NCBI GenBank assembly: GCA_913057175.1
Contig: CAJXNP010000011.1
Span: forward strand, 124,001-188,000
Source: an uncultured Cytophagales bacterium
Lineage (GTDB): Bacteria; Bacteroidota; Bacteroidia; Cytophagales; Cyclobacteriaceae
Direction: 5' to 3'
DNA length: 64,000 nucleotides
The notes under the pieces are model-generated. The model was not told the DNA's origin, did no database searches, and saw only the letters and a list, made by a program, of their open reading frames with translations. Position 1 is the first letter of the stretch. Each line of letters opens with the position of its first letter. Shown piece by piece: positions 26,677 through 36,280 of this stretch. A program made the translations under genes and the position numbers.

Positions 26677-26715
26677 CCTCTAAAATTTAACAAGTCTCTA
26701 CCTACTAGACTTTAT

Positions 26716-27105
26716 TTATAATGTTTTTGTTTTATATTCTTCAATTTCGGTTAAGGTAGCATCACCCCAAAGTTCTTCGATTCCGTAATATTCTCTGGTT
26801 TCCTTCTTAAAGATGTGTATGACAACGTCTACATAATCCAATAGTACCCATTCTTTGCTGTGCTTTCCTTCTTTTTTCCATGGATCCTGATTGCAATTAA
26901 TGTAAACCTCTTTTTCGATGGAATCTGCAATGGCGTCAATCTGTGTATCTGAGTTTCCGGTGCATACTACAAAAAAATCTGCTACCGCATTTCCTATTTT
27001 CTTTAAGTCTATAACTACGATGTCTGATCCTTTCTTCTCTTGTATTCCTTTTACTGAAAACTCAACGATTTTTTGTGAAGTTACAGTATCTTTGCCTTTT
27101 ATCAT
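26716..27105 (-). CDS. rsfS: Ribosome silencing factor
   Basis: A 129-residue RsfS/Iojap protein that binds ribosomal protein L14 and blocks subunit joining when nutrients are scarce. Conserved blocks are DIVVIDLKKIGNAVADFFVV, CTGNSDTQIDAIADSIE and EWVLLDYVDVVIHIF, followed by EYYGIEELWGDA. The start is ATG 27105. It is divergent from birA with a 40-base gap and is followed by ftsH, an arrangement common in Bacteroidota. Confidence 0.95.
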   Translation of the reverse strand: MIKGKDTVTSQKIVEFSVKGIQEKKGSDIVVIDLKKIGNAVADFFVVCTGNSDTQIDAIADSIEKEVYINCNQDPWKKEGKHSKEWVLLDYVDVVIHIFKKETREYYGIEELWGDATLTEIEEYKTKTL

Positions 27106-27145
27106 TCGCTATAGTTAAACTAAGTTGTAAAGCTACAAAAAATAG

Positions 27146-27904
27146 TTGCACAAAATCTTTACTAATACATTATTTATAGGGAAAAAACTCAAATTCCTGC
27201 CAAGCTGTCATTCAACCAACACAATTGCGTCCGAAATGGTGATGAGCGGCGAAGCGACAAATGGACATATTGTCATTACTGATTTTCAGGAAAAGGGACG
27301 AGGACAAAGGGGAAATAGGTGGGAATCCGAACCCTCACAAAACCTTTTATTTTCTATCATTCTGGACGCTGCATTTCTTGATCCCTCGGAGTGTTTTTAC
27401 TTAAACATCATCACTTCACTCGCTCTTATTGATGTGCTGAATGAATATACAGGTGATCAAATGAAAGTAAAATGGCCTAACGATATCTACTATGAGAATA
27501 AAAAGGTATCGGGAATGCTTATTGAAAATTTTATTAAAAAAAATAGTATTGGCTATTCTATCATCGGAATTGGGTTGAATGTCAATCAGGAAAAATTTGC
27601 AAATGAAATTGCTACCTCACTGGCCTTGATTTGTCATCAGAAATTTGACAAACAGGACCTGTTAGAGTACATTCTGATCCGTTTGGAGCAAAGATTTCTG
27701 GCACTTAAAAAAAGTCAGCTGAGCGATTTAAAATCGGAGTATTTTCACAATATGTATTGGAAAGATGAAATCCATGTCTTCAAAGACAAAGATGGATTAT
27801 TTAATGGCAGAATTGTGGGTGTGGAAGATGGTGGAAAAATTTTATTGGAATTGGAAGAGGGGTACAGACTGTATGATTTCAAGCAAATTGAATTCATAAA
27901 ATAA
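27146..27904 (+). CDS. birA: Biotin-[acetyl-CoA-carboxylase] ligase, TTG start
   Basis: A 252-residue biotin protein ligase that joins biotin to the carboxyl carrier protein via biotinyl-AMP. Motifs are LPSCHSTNTIA, the biotinyl-AMP loop EKGRGQRGNRWES, MKVKWPNDIYYENKKVSGML and GIGLNVNQE. It has no N-terminal helix-turn-helix, so it is an enzyme only, not a repressor. No ATG occurs before the conserved PSCHSTN block, which leaves TTG 27146 as the start. It is divergent from rsfS. Confidence 0.93.
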   Translation: MHKIFTNTLFIGKKLKFLPSCHSTNTIASEMVMSGEATNGHIVITDFQEKGRGQRGNRWESEPSQNLLFSIILDAAFLDPSECFYLNIITSLALIDVLNEYTGDQMKVKWPNDIYYENKKVSGMLIENFIKKNSIGYSIIGIGLNVNQEKFANEIATSLALICHQKFDKQDLLEYILIRLEQRFLALKKSQLSDLKSEYFHNMYWKDEIHVFKDKDGLFNGRIVGVEDGGKILLELEEGYRLYDFKQIEFIK

Positions 27905-27923
27905 GAAGAGATGGGTTATTTTT

Positions 27924-27953
27924 TTGATCTTATAAAGCACTTTGGTACTTTTG
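27924..27953 (+). promoter_or_regulatory. Promoter of ahcY
   Basis: TTG (27924-27926), a 19-base spacer and TACTTTTG (27946-27953) are an exact match to the Bacteroidota primary-sigma pattern. Transcription would begin near 27960, about 25 bases before the ahcY ATG. Confidence 0.7.
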
Positions 27954-27984
27954 AAGTTCTTATCTAAATAAATTCAAATCTAAA

Positions 27985-29289
27985 ATGATAGACACGAAAA
28001 ATTACAAGGTAAAGGATATTAATCTTGCCGCATGGGGAAGAAAAGAAATTAAACTTGCCGAAGCTGAAATGCCAGGACTTATGGCTATCAGGGAAGAATT
28101 TGGCAAGGAAAAACCCCTGAAAGGCGCAAGGATTGCAGGATGTCTTCACATGACTATCCAAACAGCTGTCTTGATTGAAACCCTTATTGAATTAGGAGCC
28201 GAGGTTTCCTGGTCCTCATGCAATATTTTCTCCACCCAGGACCATGCAGCTGCTGCTATTGCGGAAGCCGGAATTCCCGTTTTTGCATGGAAAGGCATGA
28301 ATGAAGAAGAATACGAATGGTGCATTAACCAAACTTTACATGCATTCGAAGGTGGAAAACCTCTTAACATGATCCTGGATGACGGAGGTGATTTGACAAA
28401 TCTGGTTTTAGACAATCATCCTGAATTGGTCAATGAAATAAAAGGTATCAGTGAAGAAACCACAACCGGTGTTCTGAGACTTTACGACCGAATGAAAAAA
28501 GGAACTTTGCCCGTTCCTGCCATCAACGTCAACGATTCAGTGACCAAGTCAAAATTTGATAACAAGTACGGATGCCGCGAATCACTGGTTGACTCGATCA
28601 GACGGGCAACCGATGTCATGCTTGCTGGCAAAGTAGCTGTAGTAGCAGGATATGGTGATGTAGGAAAAGGTTCTGCTCAATCGTTGAGAGGCGCTGGAGT
28701 TCGGGTGATCGTTACTGAGATTGACCCAATCTGTGCGTTACAAGCTGCTATGGATGGCTTTGAAGTGAAGAAAATGTCCAATGCCATTCCTCGCGCTAAT
28801 ATCGTCGTTACTGCAACTGGTAACAAAGACATCATCACGGAAAAAGATTTCCGATTGATGAATGACAAAACCATCGTTTGTAATATTGGTCACTTTGATA
28901 ATGAAATTGATATGGCCTGGCTAAATAAGAATTACGGTTCTACGAAAGACAATATTAAGCCTCAGGTTGATCTATTTAATATAGATGGTAAAGAAATTAT
29001 CGTTCTGGCAGAAGGAAGGTTGGTAAACCTTGGATGTGCAACCGGTCACCCTTCTTTTGTTATGTCTAACTCATTTACCAACCAAACATTGGCACAAATC
29101 GAGCTATGGCAATATGCAGATAAGTATGACAAAGCCGTTTATACGCTACCAAAACACCTTGATGAGAAAGTTGCAAACTTGCATCTTGCCAAAATCGGTG
29201 TAGAACTGGAAGAGCTGACGCAGGATCAGGCGGATTATATTGGTGTACCTCAGGAAGGACCATTCAAGCCAGATTATTACAGATATTAA
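27985..29289 (+). CDS. ahcY: Adenosylhomocysteinase (S-adenosylhomocysteine hydrolase)
   Basis: A 434-residue NAD-dependent enzyme that splits S-adenosylhomocysteine into adenosine and homocysteine, keeping methylation reactions going. Blocks seen are [33 protein letters not shown], the NAD loop [25 protein letters not shown], and the C-terminal FKPDYYRY. The length and the C-terminal lysine/tyrosine tail match the family. It is a single gene with its own clear promoter and a strong terminator. Confidence 0.98.
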   Translation: MIDTKNYKVKDINLAAWGRKEIKLAEAEMPGLMAIREEFGKEKPLKGARIAGCLHMTIQTAVLIETLIELGAEVSWSSCNIFSTQDHAAAAIAEAGIPVFAWKGMNEEEYEWCINQTLHAFEGGKPLNMILDDGGDLTNLVLDNHPELVNEIKGISEETTTGVLRLYDRMKKGTLPVPAINVNDSVTKSKFDNKYGCRESLVDSIRRATDVMLAGKVAVVAGYGDVGKGSAQSLRGAGVRVIVTEIDPICALQAAMDGFEVKKMSNAIPRANIVVTATGNKDIITEKDFRLMNDKTIVCNIGHFDNEIDMAWLNKNYGSTKDNIKPQVDLFNIDGKEIIVLAEGRLVNLGCATGHPSFVMSNSFTNQTLAQIELWQYADKYDKAVYTLPKHLDEKVANLHLAKIGVELEELTQDQADYIGVPQEGPFKPDYYRY

Positions 29290-29316
29290 TAAGCTATCTT
29301 CAGGTAGCGATTATAA

Positions 29317-29356
29317 AAATCCGTTCCGGTATGCTTTGTCGGAACGGATTTTTTTT
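29317..29356 (+). terminator. Terminator of ahcY
   Basis: ATCCGTTCCG and CGGAACGGAT form a perfect 10-bp stem around an 11-nt loop, followed by eight T. It lies 28 bases after the ahcY stop. Confidence 0.9.
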
Positions 29357-29885
29357 GACTTTTATCATTTAATCTTTAAGTCAAAGTAACTACATTCGCA
29401 TGTTTTATAATGAACAAGACCTGCCACAATACCAACCCTATCAAACGCTTCAGGTTCAAAAACTGGAGCAGAAGGTCTTTTGCTGCATTTAATTCACTGC
29501 ATATTCAGGTGAGTATTGGTAGGTTGGCCACTCACATTAGTGATCGGATTGGAAAAAAAATCACAACTCTTCAAAGAGTAATATCTCAATTTAACAGAAG
29601 GGACCTGAATGCCGATGAAGAGCAAGAGGCGTTTTTTGATCAAAGAGCCATTTCATCTCATTTTCAGCTATTAATCTCCATTCTATTCCTTTCTATTTCC
29701 TCACTTAATAGTTCAACTGCCGGATCGGGCAGGAAAAATCTTTTTCATTATACATTACATCCTTCCCCATACCTTGCACTGATTTTTTCACCTTTCCCAG
29801 CATTTTACTTAGTCCAAACATTTCATAAATCAGATTTTCATTCTGATCATTTTCAACAATTAATAAGTCAAAAACTTTTACTAAC
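29357..29885. other. Gap of about 530 bases before the TonB-receptor gene, no convincing gene
   Basis: An open frame (29410-29889, plus) covers most of this gap, but its second half is Ser/Phe/Leu-rich, ends inside the next gene's start and looks like nothing known. A shorter frame from ATG 29403 encodes about 30 residues (starts MFYNEQDLPQYQPYQTLQ). It might be a decayed or frameshifted gene. I see no cobalamin, TPP or other riboswitch consensus here. Confidence 0.3.
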
Positions 29886-31769
29886 ATGATAAAAAGATTA
29901 TCAGGTCTGATATTTTTTATTTTTACGATCACCTATTCAGTGTACGCTCAAAATAATGATACAAATATCGAAAGCGATACCATTCTTTTAAATGACGTCA
30001 TCATCGAGGAAAACAGGTTTAGTTATTCGTTTTCTGAAGCATCGAGAAATGTTGGTATTATCGAGAAGACAGAAATAGAGAACAGCCCGGTTCAAAGTTT
30101 TCAGGAAATGTTAACTTACCAGCCCGCAGTCGATATTCGGCAGCGTGGCCCCGTAGGTGTTCAGGCAGATATTGGAATTCGTGGAGGTACATTTGAACAA
30201 ACATTGATTTTATTAAATGGAGTAAAGCTAACCGATCCTCAAACAGGCCACCATTTGCTAAACGTTCCAATTGGCCTTGACAACATAGAAAGAATAGAAG
30301 TCTTAAAGGGTCCCGCAGCCAGGATTTTTGGCCAAAATGCTTATGCCGGATCGGTGAATTTTATTACAAAAGTCCCGGATGAAAATTCTATTCATTTTAG
30401 AGGTTACGGAGGAAGCTTTGGTTCCTGGGGAGGTAATTTAAGCGCTTCCCTTCGAAATGAAAAAAGCGGACATTACATATCCCTCTCGAATGATCAATCG
30501 GACGGTTACCGTTATAATACTGACTACAAAATTCTTAATGGGTTTTATCAGAACACGTTTGAGATAAATAATCGGAGTAAAATTGATTTTATTGCCGGAA
30601 TCACGCAGAGGAAATTTGGCGCTAATGGCTTTTATGCTAGTCCCGATTTTGTTGATCAATATGAAGAAGTGAGAACAGGTATGGCAAGCCTTTCTTATAC
30701 CTATCAAAATGAAAATTTCAAAATCGTCCCACGGATTTCCTGGAGAAATAACAGAGACAAGTATGATTTTGTAAGGGACAATCCTGAAGTATACGAAAAT
30801 TTACATTTTACAAATACGTATAGCGCCGAAGTTAATTCCTCGCTGAAAAGCAAATTTGGGATAACAGGAGTTGGAATCGAATTTCGCTACGAAGAAATAA
30901 AAGGTGACTGGCTAAGAGGTGGTACTGCCTCTAAAAGTAACCTGGATGGCTTTTCAAGAGATAATTTCGGAACATACCTCGAACACAAAATCATTTCTGC
31001 GGACAGAAAATTTGACATAACCCCAGGTGTTTATTTTGGGTGGTATTCAGATTTTGGAGGTCAGTTCTTCCCCGGAGTTGATGCCGGTTACAACATCACC
31101 AATTTTCTAAGAATTTATGGCAATGTTGGTAAATCTTACAGGATACCAACATTTTATGACCAATATTATGAAAGCCCCGTAGAGGTCGGCAATCCCGATC
31201 TTAAACCCGAAAAAGCATGGAACTACGAAATTGGCTTGCGATATATTCAGAACGGATTCACTATTGAAGGAAATGTATTTTACAGGGACAATCAAAACCT
31301 GATTGACTGGGTTTTTGATCCGACTGACACCATCTGGATGTCTGAGAATTTCACTTCTGTCAGTACAGTAGGTTTGGAATTGTTTGCATCCTATGATCTT
31401 CCCATTTCCCTAGTCGATAATCACTTCTTCATTAGTCGGCTTTCTGCATCCCTGAATAAAATTGATCAGAACAAAGATTTTACAGATGAACAATCAAGAT
31501 ATGCCCTGGAGCACCTGGCTGATCAGGTCATCGTTTCTGCTGAAATAAACATATATGACAACCTGAAAATGAGTTGGTCATTTCGTCACATCATCAGGTA
31601 CCAGCAAGATGCCTATAATTTACTGGATGGGAGGATTTTCTGGCAAAGTGAGAAGTATAATCTCTTTGCAGAGGTTACGAATTTAACAGATACACAATAT
31701 ACAGAAGTTATGACACCTATGCCTGGAAGATGGTTTAGAGGTGGGTTGACATTGAATTTTGTTTACTAA
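29886..31769 (+). CDS. TonB-dependent outer-membrane receptor (BtuB/FepA-like)
   Basis: A 627-residue outer-membrane receptor with a signal peptide (cleavage near VYAQ, residue 22). It has a plug domain (LNDVIIEENRF as a possible TonB box region, then SFQEMLTYQPAVDIRQRGP, IRGGTFEQTLILLNGVKLTD, GPAARIFGQNAYAGSVNF) and a 22-strand-type barrel ending in an aromatic residue (RGGLTLNFVY). It lacks the carboxypeptidase-regulatory-like extension of SusC proteins and has no SusD partner, so it is a siderophore, cobalamin or metal receptor type. The substrate is unknown. It stands alone, followed by a terminator. Confidence 0.92.
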   Translation: MIKRLSGLIFFIFTITYSVYAQNNDTNIESDTILLNDVIIEENRFSYSFSEASRNVGIIEKTEIENSPVQSFQEMLTYQPAVDIRQRGPVGVQADIGIRGGTFEQTLILLNGVKLTDPQTGHHLLNVPIGLDNIERIEVLKGPAARIFGQNAYAGSVNFITKVPDENSIHFRGYGGSFGSWGGNLSASLRNEKSGHYISLSNDQSDGYRYNTDYKILNGFYQNTFEINNRSKIDFIAGITQRKFGANGFYASPDFVDQYEEVRTGMASLSYTYQNENFKIVPRISWRNNRDKYDFVRDNPEVYENLHFTNTYSAEVNSSLKSKFGITGVGIEFRYEEIKGDWLRGGTASKSNLDGFSRDNFGTYLEHKIISADRKFDITPGVYFGWYSDFGGQFFPGVDAGYNITNFLRIYGNVGKSYRIPTFYDQYYESPVEVGNPDLKPEKAWNYEIGLRYIQNGFTIEGNVFYRDNQNLIDWVFDPTDTIWMSENFTSVSTVGLELFASYDLPISLVDNHFFISRLSASLNKIDQNKDFTDEQSRYALEHLADQVIVSAEINIYDNLKMSWSFRHIIRYQQDAYNLLDGRIFWQSEKYNLFAEVTNLTDTQYTEVMTPMPGRWFRGGLTLNFVY

Positions 31770-31822
31770 CCACAATTATGAGTCTATTTTTTCAACTATA
31801 AAAGGAGTTAATTTTTTAATGT

Positions 31823-31853
31823 GAGGCAGAGTTTATTCTCTGCCTCTTTTTTT
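31823..31853 (+). terminator. Terminator after the TonB-dependent receptor
   Basis: GAGGCAGAG and CTCTGCCTC form a perfect 9-bp stem with the loop TTTATT, followed by seven T. It lies 54 bases after the receptor stop. Confidence 0.9.
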
Positions 31854-31867
31854 ATTTTAACCCAAAA

Positions 31868-32110
31868 TTGCTATTAGAAAATCCCTGTCAGCTGACAGGC
31901 TGGTATTCCGAGCATAATTCACTTCCTGCCTTCCATAGGGTGCGGCGGGCAGGCCCTCCTGCGGCGGACAGGCTAATCAGTCACTTCGTTAAGTTTTTCT
32001 CAATCACAATAGCGGAGCGGTGCTATGCTTCATTCGTAAAACTTCCTGATTTACCCCGAAGAGATGCCTTTGGCATTAAGAATTCCACTCTCATCACGAA
32101 GTTCTGATAC
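31868..32110. repeat. GC-rich palindromic intergenic element
   Basis: About 240 bases that differ in base composition from their surroundings. They contain a perfect 16-bp palindrome CCTGTCAGCTGACAGG (31884-31899), a GCGGCGGGCAGG/CCTGCGGCGGACAGG pair (about 31941-31973), and a small hairpin ATGCC-TTT-GGCAT (about 32066-32078). An open frame crosses it but is built from these repeats. It looks like a dispersed, non-coding repeat of the genome (inference; only one copy is in the window). Confidence 0.5.
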
Positions 32111-32120
32111 AAATTTGGGT

Positions 32121-33887
32121 TTAAAATTCAATGTTCAGTTCATAAGGAATTCGAGCTTGTATCCCCGATCTTTCTTTCATTTCAAGAAAAGTGGAAATAT
32201 AAGGGGCTAATTCCGGTGCATTTTCTTTCACTATTTTTGCTTCCTGACTTGCACCTAGTTCTGTGATTATTTGTTCGATAAAAGGCTTCGGTCTTGGGTA
32301 GTATTTTACTTTGTAATCTTCTCCTAAACCAGCCTTTTCGGAAGCTATTTTAATGGCGTCTTCCAAATCTCCCGAAACATCAACCAGGTTTATCGCCATA
32401 GCATCTTCTCCCGTCCAGACACGCCCCTGGGCAATCTCATCCATTTCTTCAAATTCCATGGTTCTGTCACCTGCCGCTTTTGAAACAAAAGCCTGATAGG
32501 ATTCATCAATCATCTTTTGAACGATAAGCACATCTTCTTTTTTAACGGGGCGAGTTACGTTAAGAAAATCCGAATACCTACCGGTTTGATAATTGTCGGA
32601 AGTAATCCCCAATTTGTCATTTAGCAATTCATTGAAATTGAAATACATTCCAATTACACCGATCGAACCTGTTATCGTTGTTGGCAGTGCCACAATGGTA
32701 TCTGCAGCCATTGAAATATAATATCCGCCTGAAGCCGCCACATCCGACATTGACGCAATAACAGGTTTTTCTTTTGCGGTAAGCTTTACTTCCCTCCAAA
32801 TCAAATCAGAATCCAGGGCAGATCCCCCGGGAGAATTTACCCTTAAAACAATGGCTTTTACCCTGTCATTATCCCGAAGCTTTCTTAATTCGTCAATAAA
32901 ATCTGCTGAAGCTATGTTGTCCAATGTGCCTTTACCTGAGACAATATTTCCCTTTCCTATTAAAACTGCCACTGTGTTTTTGGATGAATAATCGTCCGTA
33001 AAGGATTTATTGTAATCCGAATGTGGCATGAAAGGAATTTTTTTATCAGGATCGATACCTATTTTCTCTTTGATCAATTTGATTACTTCATCTTTATACA
33101 AAAGTCCGTCAATTAATTTGTATTCAACAGCATCATTCTCATTTCTCACACTCATTTCGTCTGCAATGTATCTCAGATCTTCCAGAGCGATACCCCTGGA
33201 TTCTGAAATTTCGCTCAGAATGTTGTTGTACATAGAATTGATGTAGGCTTCTACCTGGATCTTTTCTGTCTCACTCATTTCCGATGAAACAAAAGATTCG
33301 GCAGCATTTTTAAATTTTCCTGCCCTGAAAATGACCGGCTCCACTCCTATTTTGTCAAGGGTACCTTTGAAGAATATTTTTTCGCTGTTCATTCCATTGA
33401 ATTCCAACAGACTAAAGACAGGAGCCATATAAATCTCATCCGCAACAGAAGCTACATAGTACCCACCTTCAGTAAAGATATCCCCATAAGCAATAATGAA
33501 TTTTCCGGATTCTTTAAAATCAGTCAGCATTTTGCGAGCTTCCATAGCTGAAGAAACCCCAGACTGTAAATAAGGAACTTCCAGAAAAATCCCCTTTACA
33601 CTTTCATCATTCTTAGCATGCTCCAGGGCTCTTCTCAATTCAACCAATCCAACACTTTTTTCCTTTCCCGGACCTGCTAGTAATTCAGCAATCGGATCTT
33701 CTATTTCCCTCTCATCAATAGGTCTGAACAGCTGAAGGTGTAAAATAGTATTGTCATCGACATCCACTTTCTGGTCTTCTGATGCTGAAATAATGATCAT
33801 TCCAAAAAATACGACCACCATTGTTGAAATGGCAGAAAAAATAAATAAGCCAACAATGACAGCGAATACGGTTTTGAAAAATTTCAT
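32121..33887 (-). CDS. sppA: Signal peptide peptidase SppA, 67K type
   Basis: A 588-residue membrane serine protease that degrades cleaved signal peptides. It has an N-terminal transmembrane anchor (FAVIVGLFIFSAISTMVVVF) and two tandem S49 domains. The first contributes the catalytic lysine region (VIFRAGKFKNAAESFVSSEM) and the second the nucleophile Ser in SDVAASGGYYISMAADTIVA, followed by TTITGSIGVIG. A longer frame begins at a TTG (33938), but ATG 33887 directly precedes the natural anchor and is preferred. It is divergent from folK. Confidence 0.93.
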   Translation of the reverse strand: MKFFKTVFAVIVGLFIFSAISTMVVVFFGMIIISASEDQKVDVDDNTILHLQLFRPIDEREIEDPIAELLAGPGKEKSVGLVELRRALEHAKNDESVKGIFLEVPYLQSGVSSAMEARKMLTDFKESGKFIIAYGDIFTEGGYYVASVADEIYMAPVFSLLEFNGMNSEKIFFKGTLDKIGVEPVIFRAGKFKNAAESFVSSEMSETEKIQVEAYINSMYNNILSEISESRGIALEDLRYIADEMSVRNENDAVEYKLIDGLLYKDEVIKLIKEKIGIDPDKKIPFMPHSDYNKSFTDDYSSKNTVAVLIGKGNIVSGKGTLDNIASADFIDELRKLRDNDRVKAIVLRVNSPGGSALDSDLIWREVKLTAKEKPVIASMSDVAASGGYYISMAADTIVALPTTITGSIGVIGMYFNFNELLNDKLGITSDNYQTGRYSDFLNVTRPVKKEDVLIVQKMIDESYQAFVSKAAGDRTMEFEEMDEIAQGRVWTGEDAMAINLVDVSGDLEDAIKIASEKAGLGEDYKVKYYPRPKPFIEQIITELGASQEAKIVKENAPELAPYISTFLEMKERSGIQARIPYELNIEF

Positions 33888-34048
33888 GGTATTAGTTTCT
33901 CTTATATAACAAGTTATGAATATGTCTGGTTGATTCAATGCGGGCTAAATATACTATTTAGTATCCCATTAATTCGTAATAACTATAATAAATTACTCTT
34001 TATAAAATAATATTGAAAGAGTATTTCTATTTTTGAATAATCGGAAAG

Positions 34049-34528
34049 ATGAAAGGGATATTTTTATTGTTAGGCACAAATCTGGGTGACAGGAAACAAA
34101 ACCTGAGAAACGCAAAAAAAGCCATTGATAAGGAAATAGGGCAGATTATTTCTTCTTCAAAAATATATGAAACCGAAGCGTGGGGTGAAGAGGAACAACC
34201 AAAATACCTCAACCAGGTCATAGAAATAAAAACAAAAAAATCCCCATTCGATATTCTTCATAAAACATTGGAAATAGAAACCCAGCTTGGCCGAAAGCGA
34301 TTCCAAAAATGGGAATCGAGAATAATTGATATCGATATTTTATTTTATCATGATGAGTTTATCCATACTCCTGAGCTAACCATTCCTCATCCGCAAATTA
34401 AAAACAGGCTTTTTACCCTTATTCCGCTCAATGATCTGGTAGGTGATCTTCATTTTCCAGGTGAAAATGAAACCGTTTCAGCTGTTCTCAAAAAATGTCC
34501 CGACTCGCTGGTAGTAACGGAATATTAA
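34049..34528 (+). CDS. folK: 2-amino-4-hydroxy-6-hydroxymethyldihydropteridine pyrophosphokinase (HPPK)
   Basis: A 159-residue folate-pathway kinase that transfers pyrophosphate from ATP to 6-hydroxymethyl-7,8-dihydropterin. It shows LLLGTNLGDRKQNLRNA, YETEAWGEEEQPKYLNQVIE, the substrate loop GRKRFQKWESRIIDIDILFY and IPHPQIKNRLFTLIPL. A TAnnTTTG match (34028-34035) lies 13 bases before the ATG. It is a single gene, divergent from sppA, and faces the following lipoprotein gene. Confidence 0.95.
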   Translation: MKGIFLLLGTNLGDRKQNLRNAKKAIDKEIGQIISSSKIYETEAWGEEEQPKYLNQVIEIKTKKSPFDILHKTLEIETQLGRKRFQKWESRIIDIDILFYHDEFIHTPELTIPHPQIKNRLFTLIPLNDLVGDLHFPGENETVSAVLKKCPDSLVVTEY

Positions 34529-34584
34529 AAAAACCGACTGTATTATTGCCGGTTCTTTCAAATCCTACCCAATTCTTCCTTCTA

Positions 34585-35442
34585 TTATTCTGTTTGGTGA
34601 CGTTGAAATCTTCTTCTTAACTCAGTTTCCTGTGAAAAACCATCAGTTGTGACTGTCACAAACCTGTCGCACTCACCATTCCCATAGTCAATGATTTTTT
34701 CCCTGTCTCCATGACTAATTACTTTAACTCCCTGAACCGGTATGAAGACATAAAATGGCCCGCAAGACCTTTTGAAAACAATAGTTTCTGTGATATCTAC
34801 ATTATAATCAACTCCATTTCTTGTAGTGCCTGAAGCGCTTCCATTTACATGCTTTTCGTCATTTATTGGATTGGACGCCCGAATTCTTTCCACTACCCAA
34901 TGGGCCCTTCTCGTGCCTACAGTTTCATCCGGCCATGTAAATTCCCCTTCAAATGTGATGTCAAACAATAGGTTATCCTCCAGTGATTCCGAGATATTGG
35001 TGATAATTCTTTTTCCATCAATTTTCACCCCTCTGAAATAGAAGTTTTCAAATGTGATGGTCAAAATAGCGCCAGGAACAAACAGGTGATCGGTATAATT
35101 TATGATGACCTTCCCTTGCCTATGTCTCCCACGCCAATCGTTACATCCATCTCCAAAATCTATTATGATAGTTTTATTTTCCTCATCGAAGGTTCGGATA
35201 GCACAAAAAACCGGGTTTTGCTCGTCCATTCCGGCTGCAGTTCTTCCATTATCAAAAAAAGCCGCTGAACCGAAATAGGTTATCTCATCAATCTCATCGG
35301 TAAGTTCTTCAATTGCAGCTTCATTTTCTGCTGCTTCGATTGCCTCATCATTCAGTTGTTTGGTATTTTCCTGACCATCCTCACAGGAAATTAAAAAAGT
35401 GGTGGCCAAAATCGCCATGAAGTAATTTTTTATCCTTTTCAT
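34585..35442 (-). CDS. Lipoprotein of unknown function
   Basis: A 285-residue lipoprotein with the lipobox FLISC (Cys20) after a short signal peptide, then a Glu/Asp-rich linker of about 35 residues. The mature part is rich in beta strands with paired motifs around FGDGCNDWRGRHRQGKVIIN and DYGNGECDRFVTV. These contain the repeated pattern DYGxGxCDR/DFGDGCNDW and suggest two related halves. I do not recognise a family with known function. A longer frame starts at TTG 35451; ATG 35442 is preferred. Confidence 0.75.
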   Translation of the reverse strand: MKRIKNYFMAILATTFLISCEDGQENTKQLNDEAIEAAENEAAIEELTDEIDEITYFGSAAFFDNGRTAAGMDEQNPVFCAIRTFDEENKTIIIDFGDGCNDWRGRHRQGKVIINYTDHLFVPGAILTITFENFYFRGVKIDGKRIITNISESLEDNLLFDITFEGEFTWPDETVGTRRAHWVVERIRASNPINDEKHVNGSASGTTRNGVDYNVDITETIVFKRSCGPFYVFIPVQGVKVISHGDREKIIDYGNGECDRFVTVTTDGFSQETELRRRFQRHQTE

Positions 35443-35583
35443 TTCTAACAAATTTTGTTTTAAGACTTTCTGGATCTTAGATGTCGGATAAACGAAAAGG
35501 TTTAATTGGGTAAGATTATTAACTGAGGAGAGATAAAAACTGGTGAAGATTTAAGTGGATGTTGTGCTGGCGGTTTTTGAATT

Positions 35584-35660
35584 AAAGGTTGCGAGTTACG
35601 GGTTGCTGGTTGTCACAACCAGTTACCAGCGTCCAGAAACAAGAAACCAACAACTTATAT
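35584..35660. repeat. Degenerate GTTGC-type intergenic repeat, copy 3
   Basis: GGTTGCGAGTTACGGGTTGC and then GGTTGCTGGTTGT facing ACAACCAGTTACC (near-perfect inverted repeat, 1-nt loop). It is similar to the elements at 16515 and 18304 and lies in the gap between the lipoprotein gene and ppa. Confidence 0.55.
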
Positions 35661-35698
35661 TTGCCAAGTCAGTTTCATACGAAACCCAATACGTACTG

Positions 35699-36235
35699 CT
35701 AATACTCGTTCAGAAATTTCTTTTTATAATCGTCAATACTTTTTAGGATGATTTCCAGGGCTACCTGTTTATTTTGAAATTCCTCCACAACAACTTCCTT
35801 ATTTTCAAGTTTGGTGTAATCCTCAAAAAAGCTTTGAAGCTCTTTAAAAAAGTGATCCGACAACTGATTGATATCTTCCATGTGATTCACACTCATATCC
35901 TTAGAAGCTACAGCAATAATTTTATCATCAGCTTCGCCCCTGTCGAGCATTCGCATGGCACCAATCACCCTGGCCGGAACTATACACAATGGTACAATTT
36001 CCATTTGCGAGAGAATCACAATATCCAGCGGGTCATTATCATCACAATAAGTCTGAGGAATAAATCCATAGTTAGCAGGATAATAAACGGAAGAGTAGAG
36101 TACCCTGTCAAGTTTTAACATTCCACTTACTTTGTCTAATTCATATTTTGCACGGGTATTTTTAGGAATTTCAATTATCCCATTCACAAATTCAGGTGCA
36201 TCTTTCCCAATAGGTACACTATGCCATGGATTCAT
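35699..36235 (-). CDS. ppa: Inorganic pyrophosphatase, family I
   Basis: A 178-residue soluble pyrophosphatase that pulls biosynthetic reactions forward by removing pyrophosphate. Conserved residues are in [47 protein letters not shown] and [16 protein letters not shown] longer frame runs to 36313, but its extra N-terminus is non-homologous and contains a promoter match, so ATG 36235 ([10 protein letters not shown]) is preferred, giving the usual length. It is a single gene, with the his operon and TSUP gene upstream across a 650-base gap. Confidence 0.95.
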   Translation of the reverse strand: MNPWHSVPIGKDAPEFVNGIIEIPKNTRAKYELDKVSGMLKLDRVLYSSVYYPANYGFIPQTYCDDNDPLDIVILSQMEIVPLCIVPARVIGAMRMLDRGEADDKIIAVASKDMSVNHMEDINQLSDHFFKELQSFFEDYTKLENKEVVVEEFQNKQVALEIILKSIDDYKKKFLNEY

Positions 36236-36280
36236 ACTGCTCGTTTTAAAAATTATTCTGCGAATTAAGTCAATTCGATG

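Noticed and set aside
29357-29885. Cobalamin riboswitch before the BtuB-like receptor
   Set aside because: I looked for the B12-box type consensus and other conserved riboswitch words and found none.
31868-32107. 79-codon open frame on the plus strand
   Set aside because: It consists of the palindromic GC-rich repeat element; the product has no protein-like pattern.
33888-33938. Longer N-terminus of SppA from a TTG codon
   Set aside because: The added residues lie before a normal membrane anchor that begins at ATG 33887; the extension is not typical of SppA.
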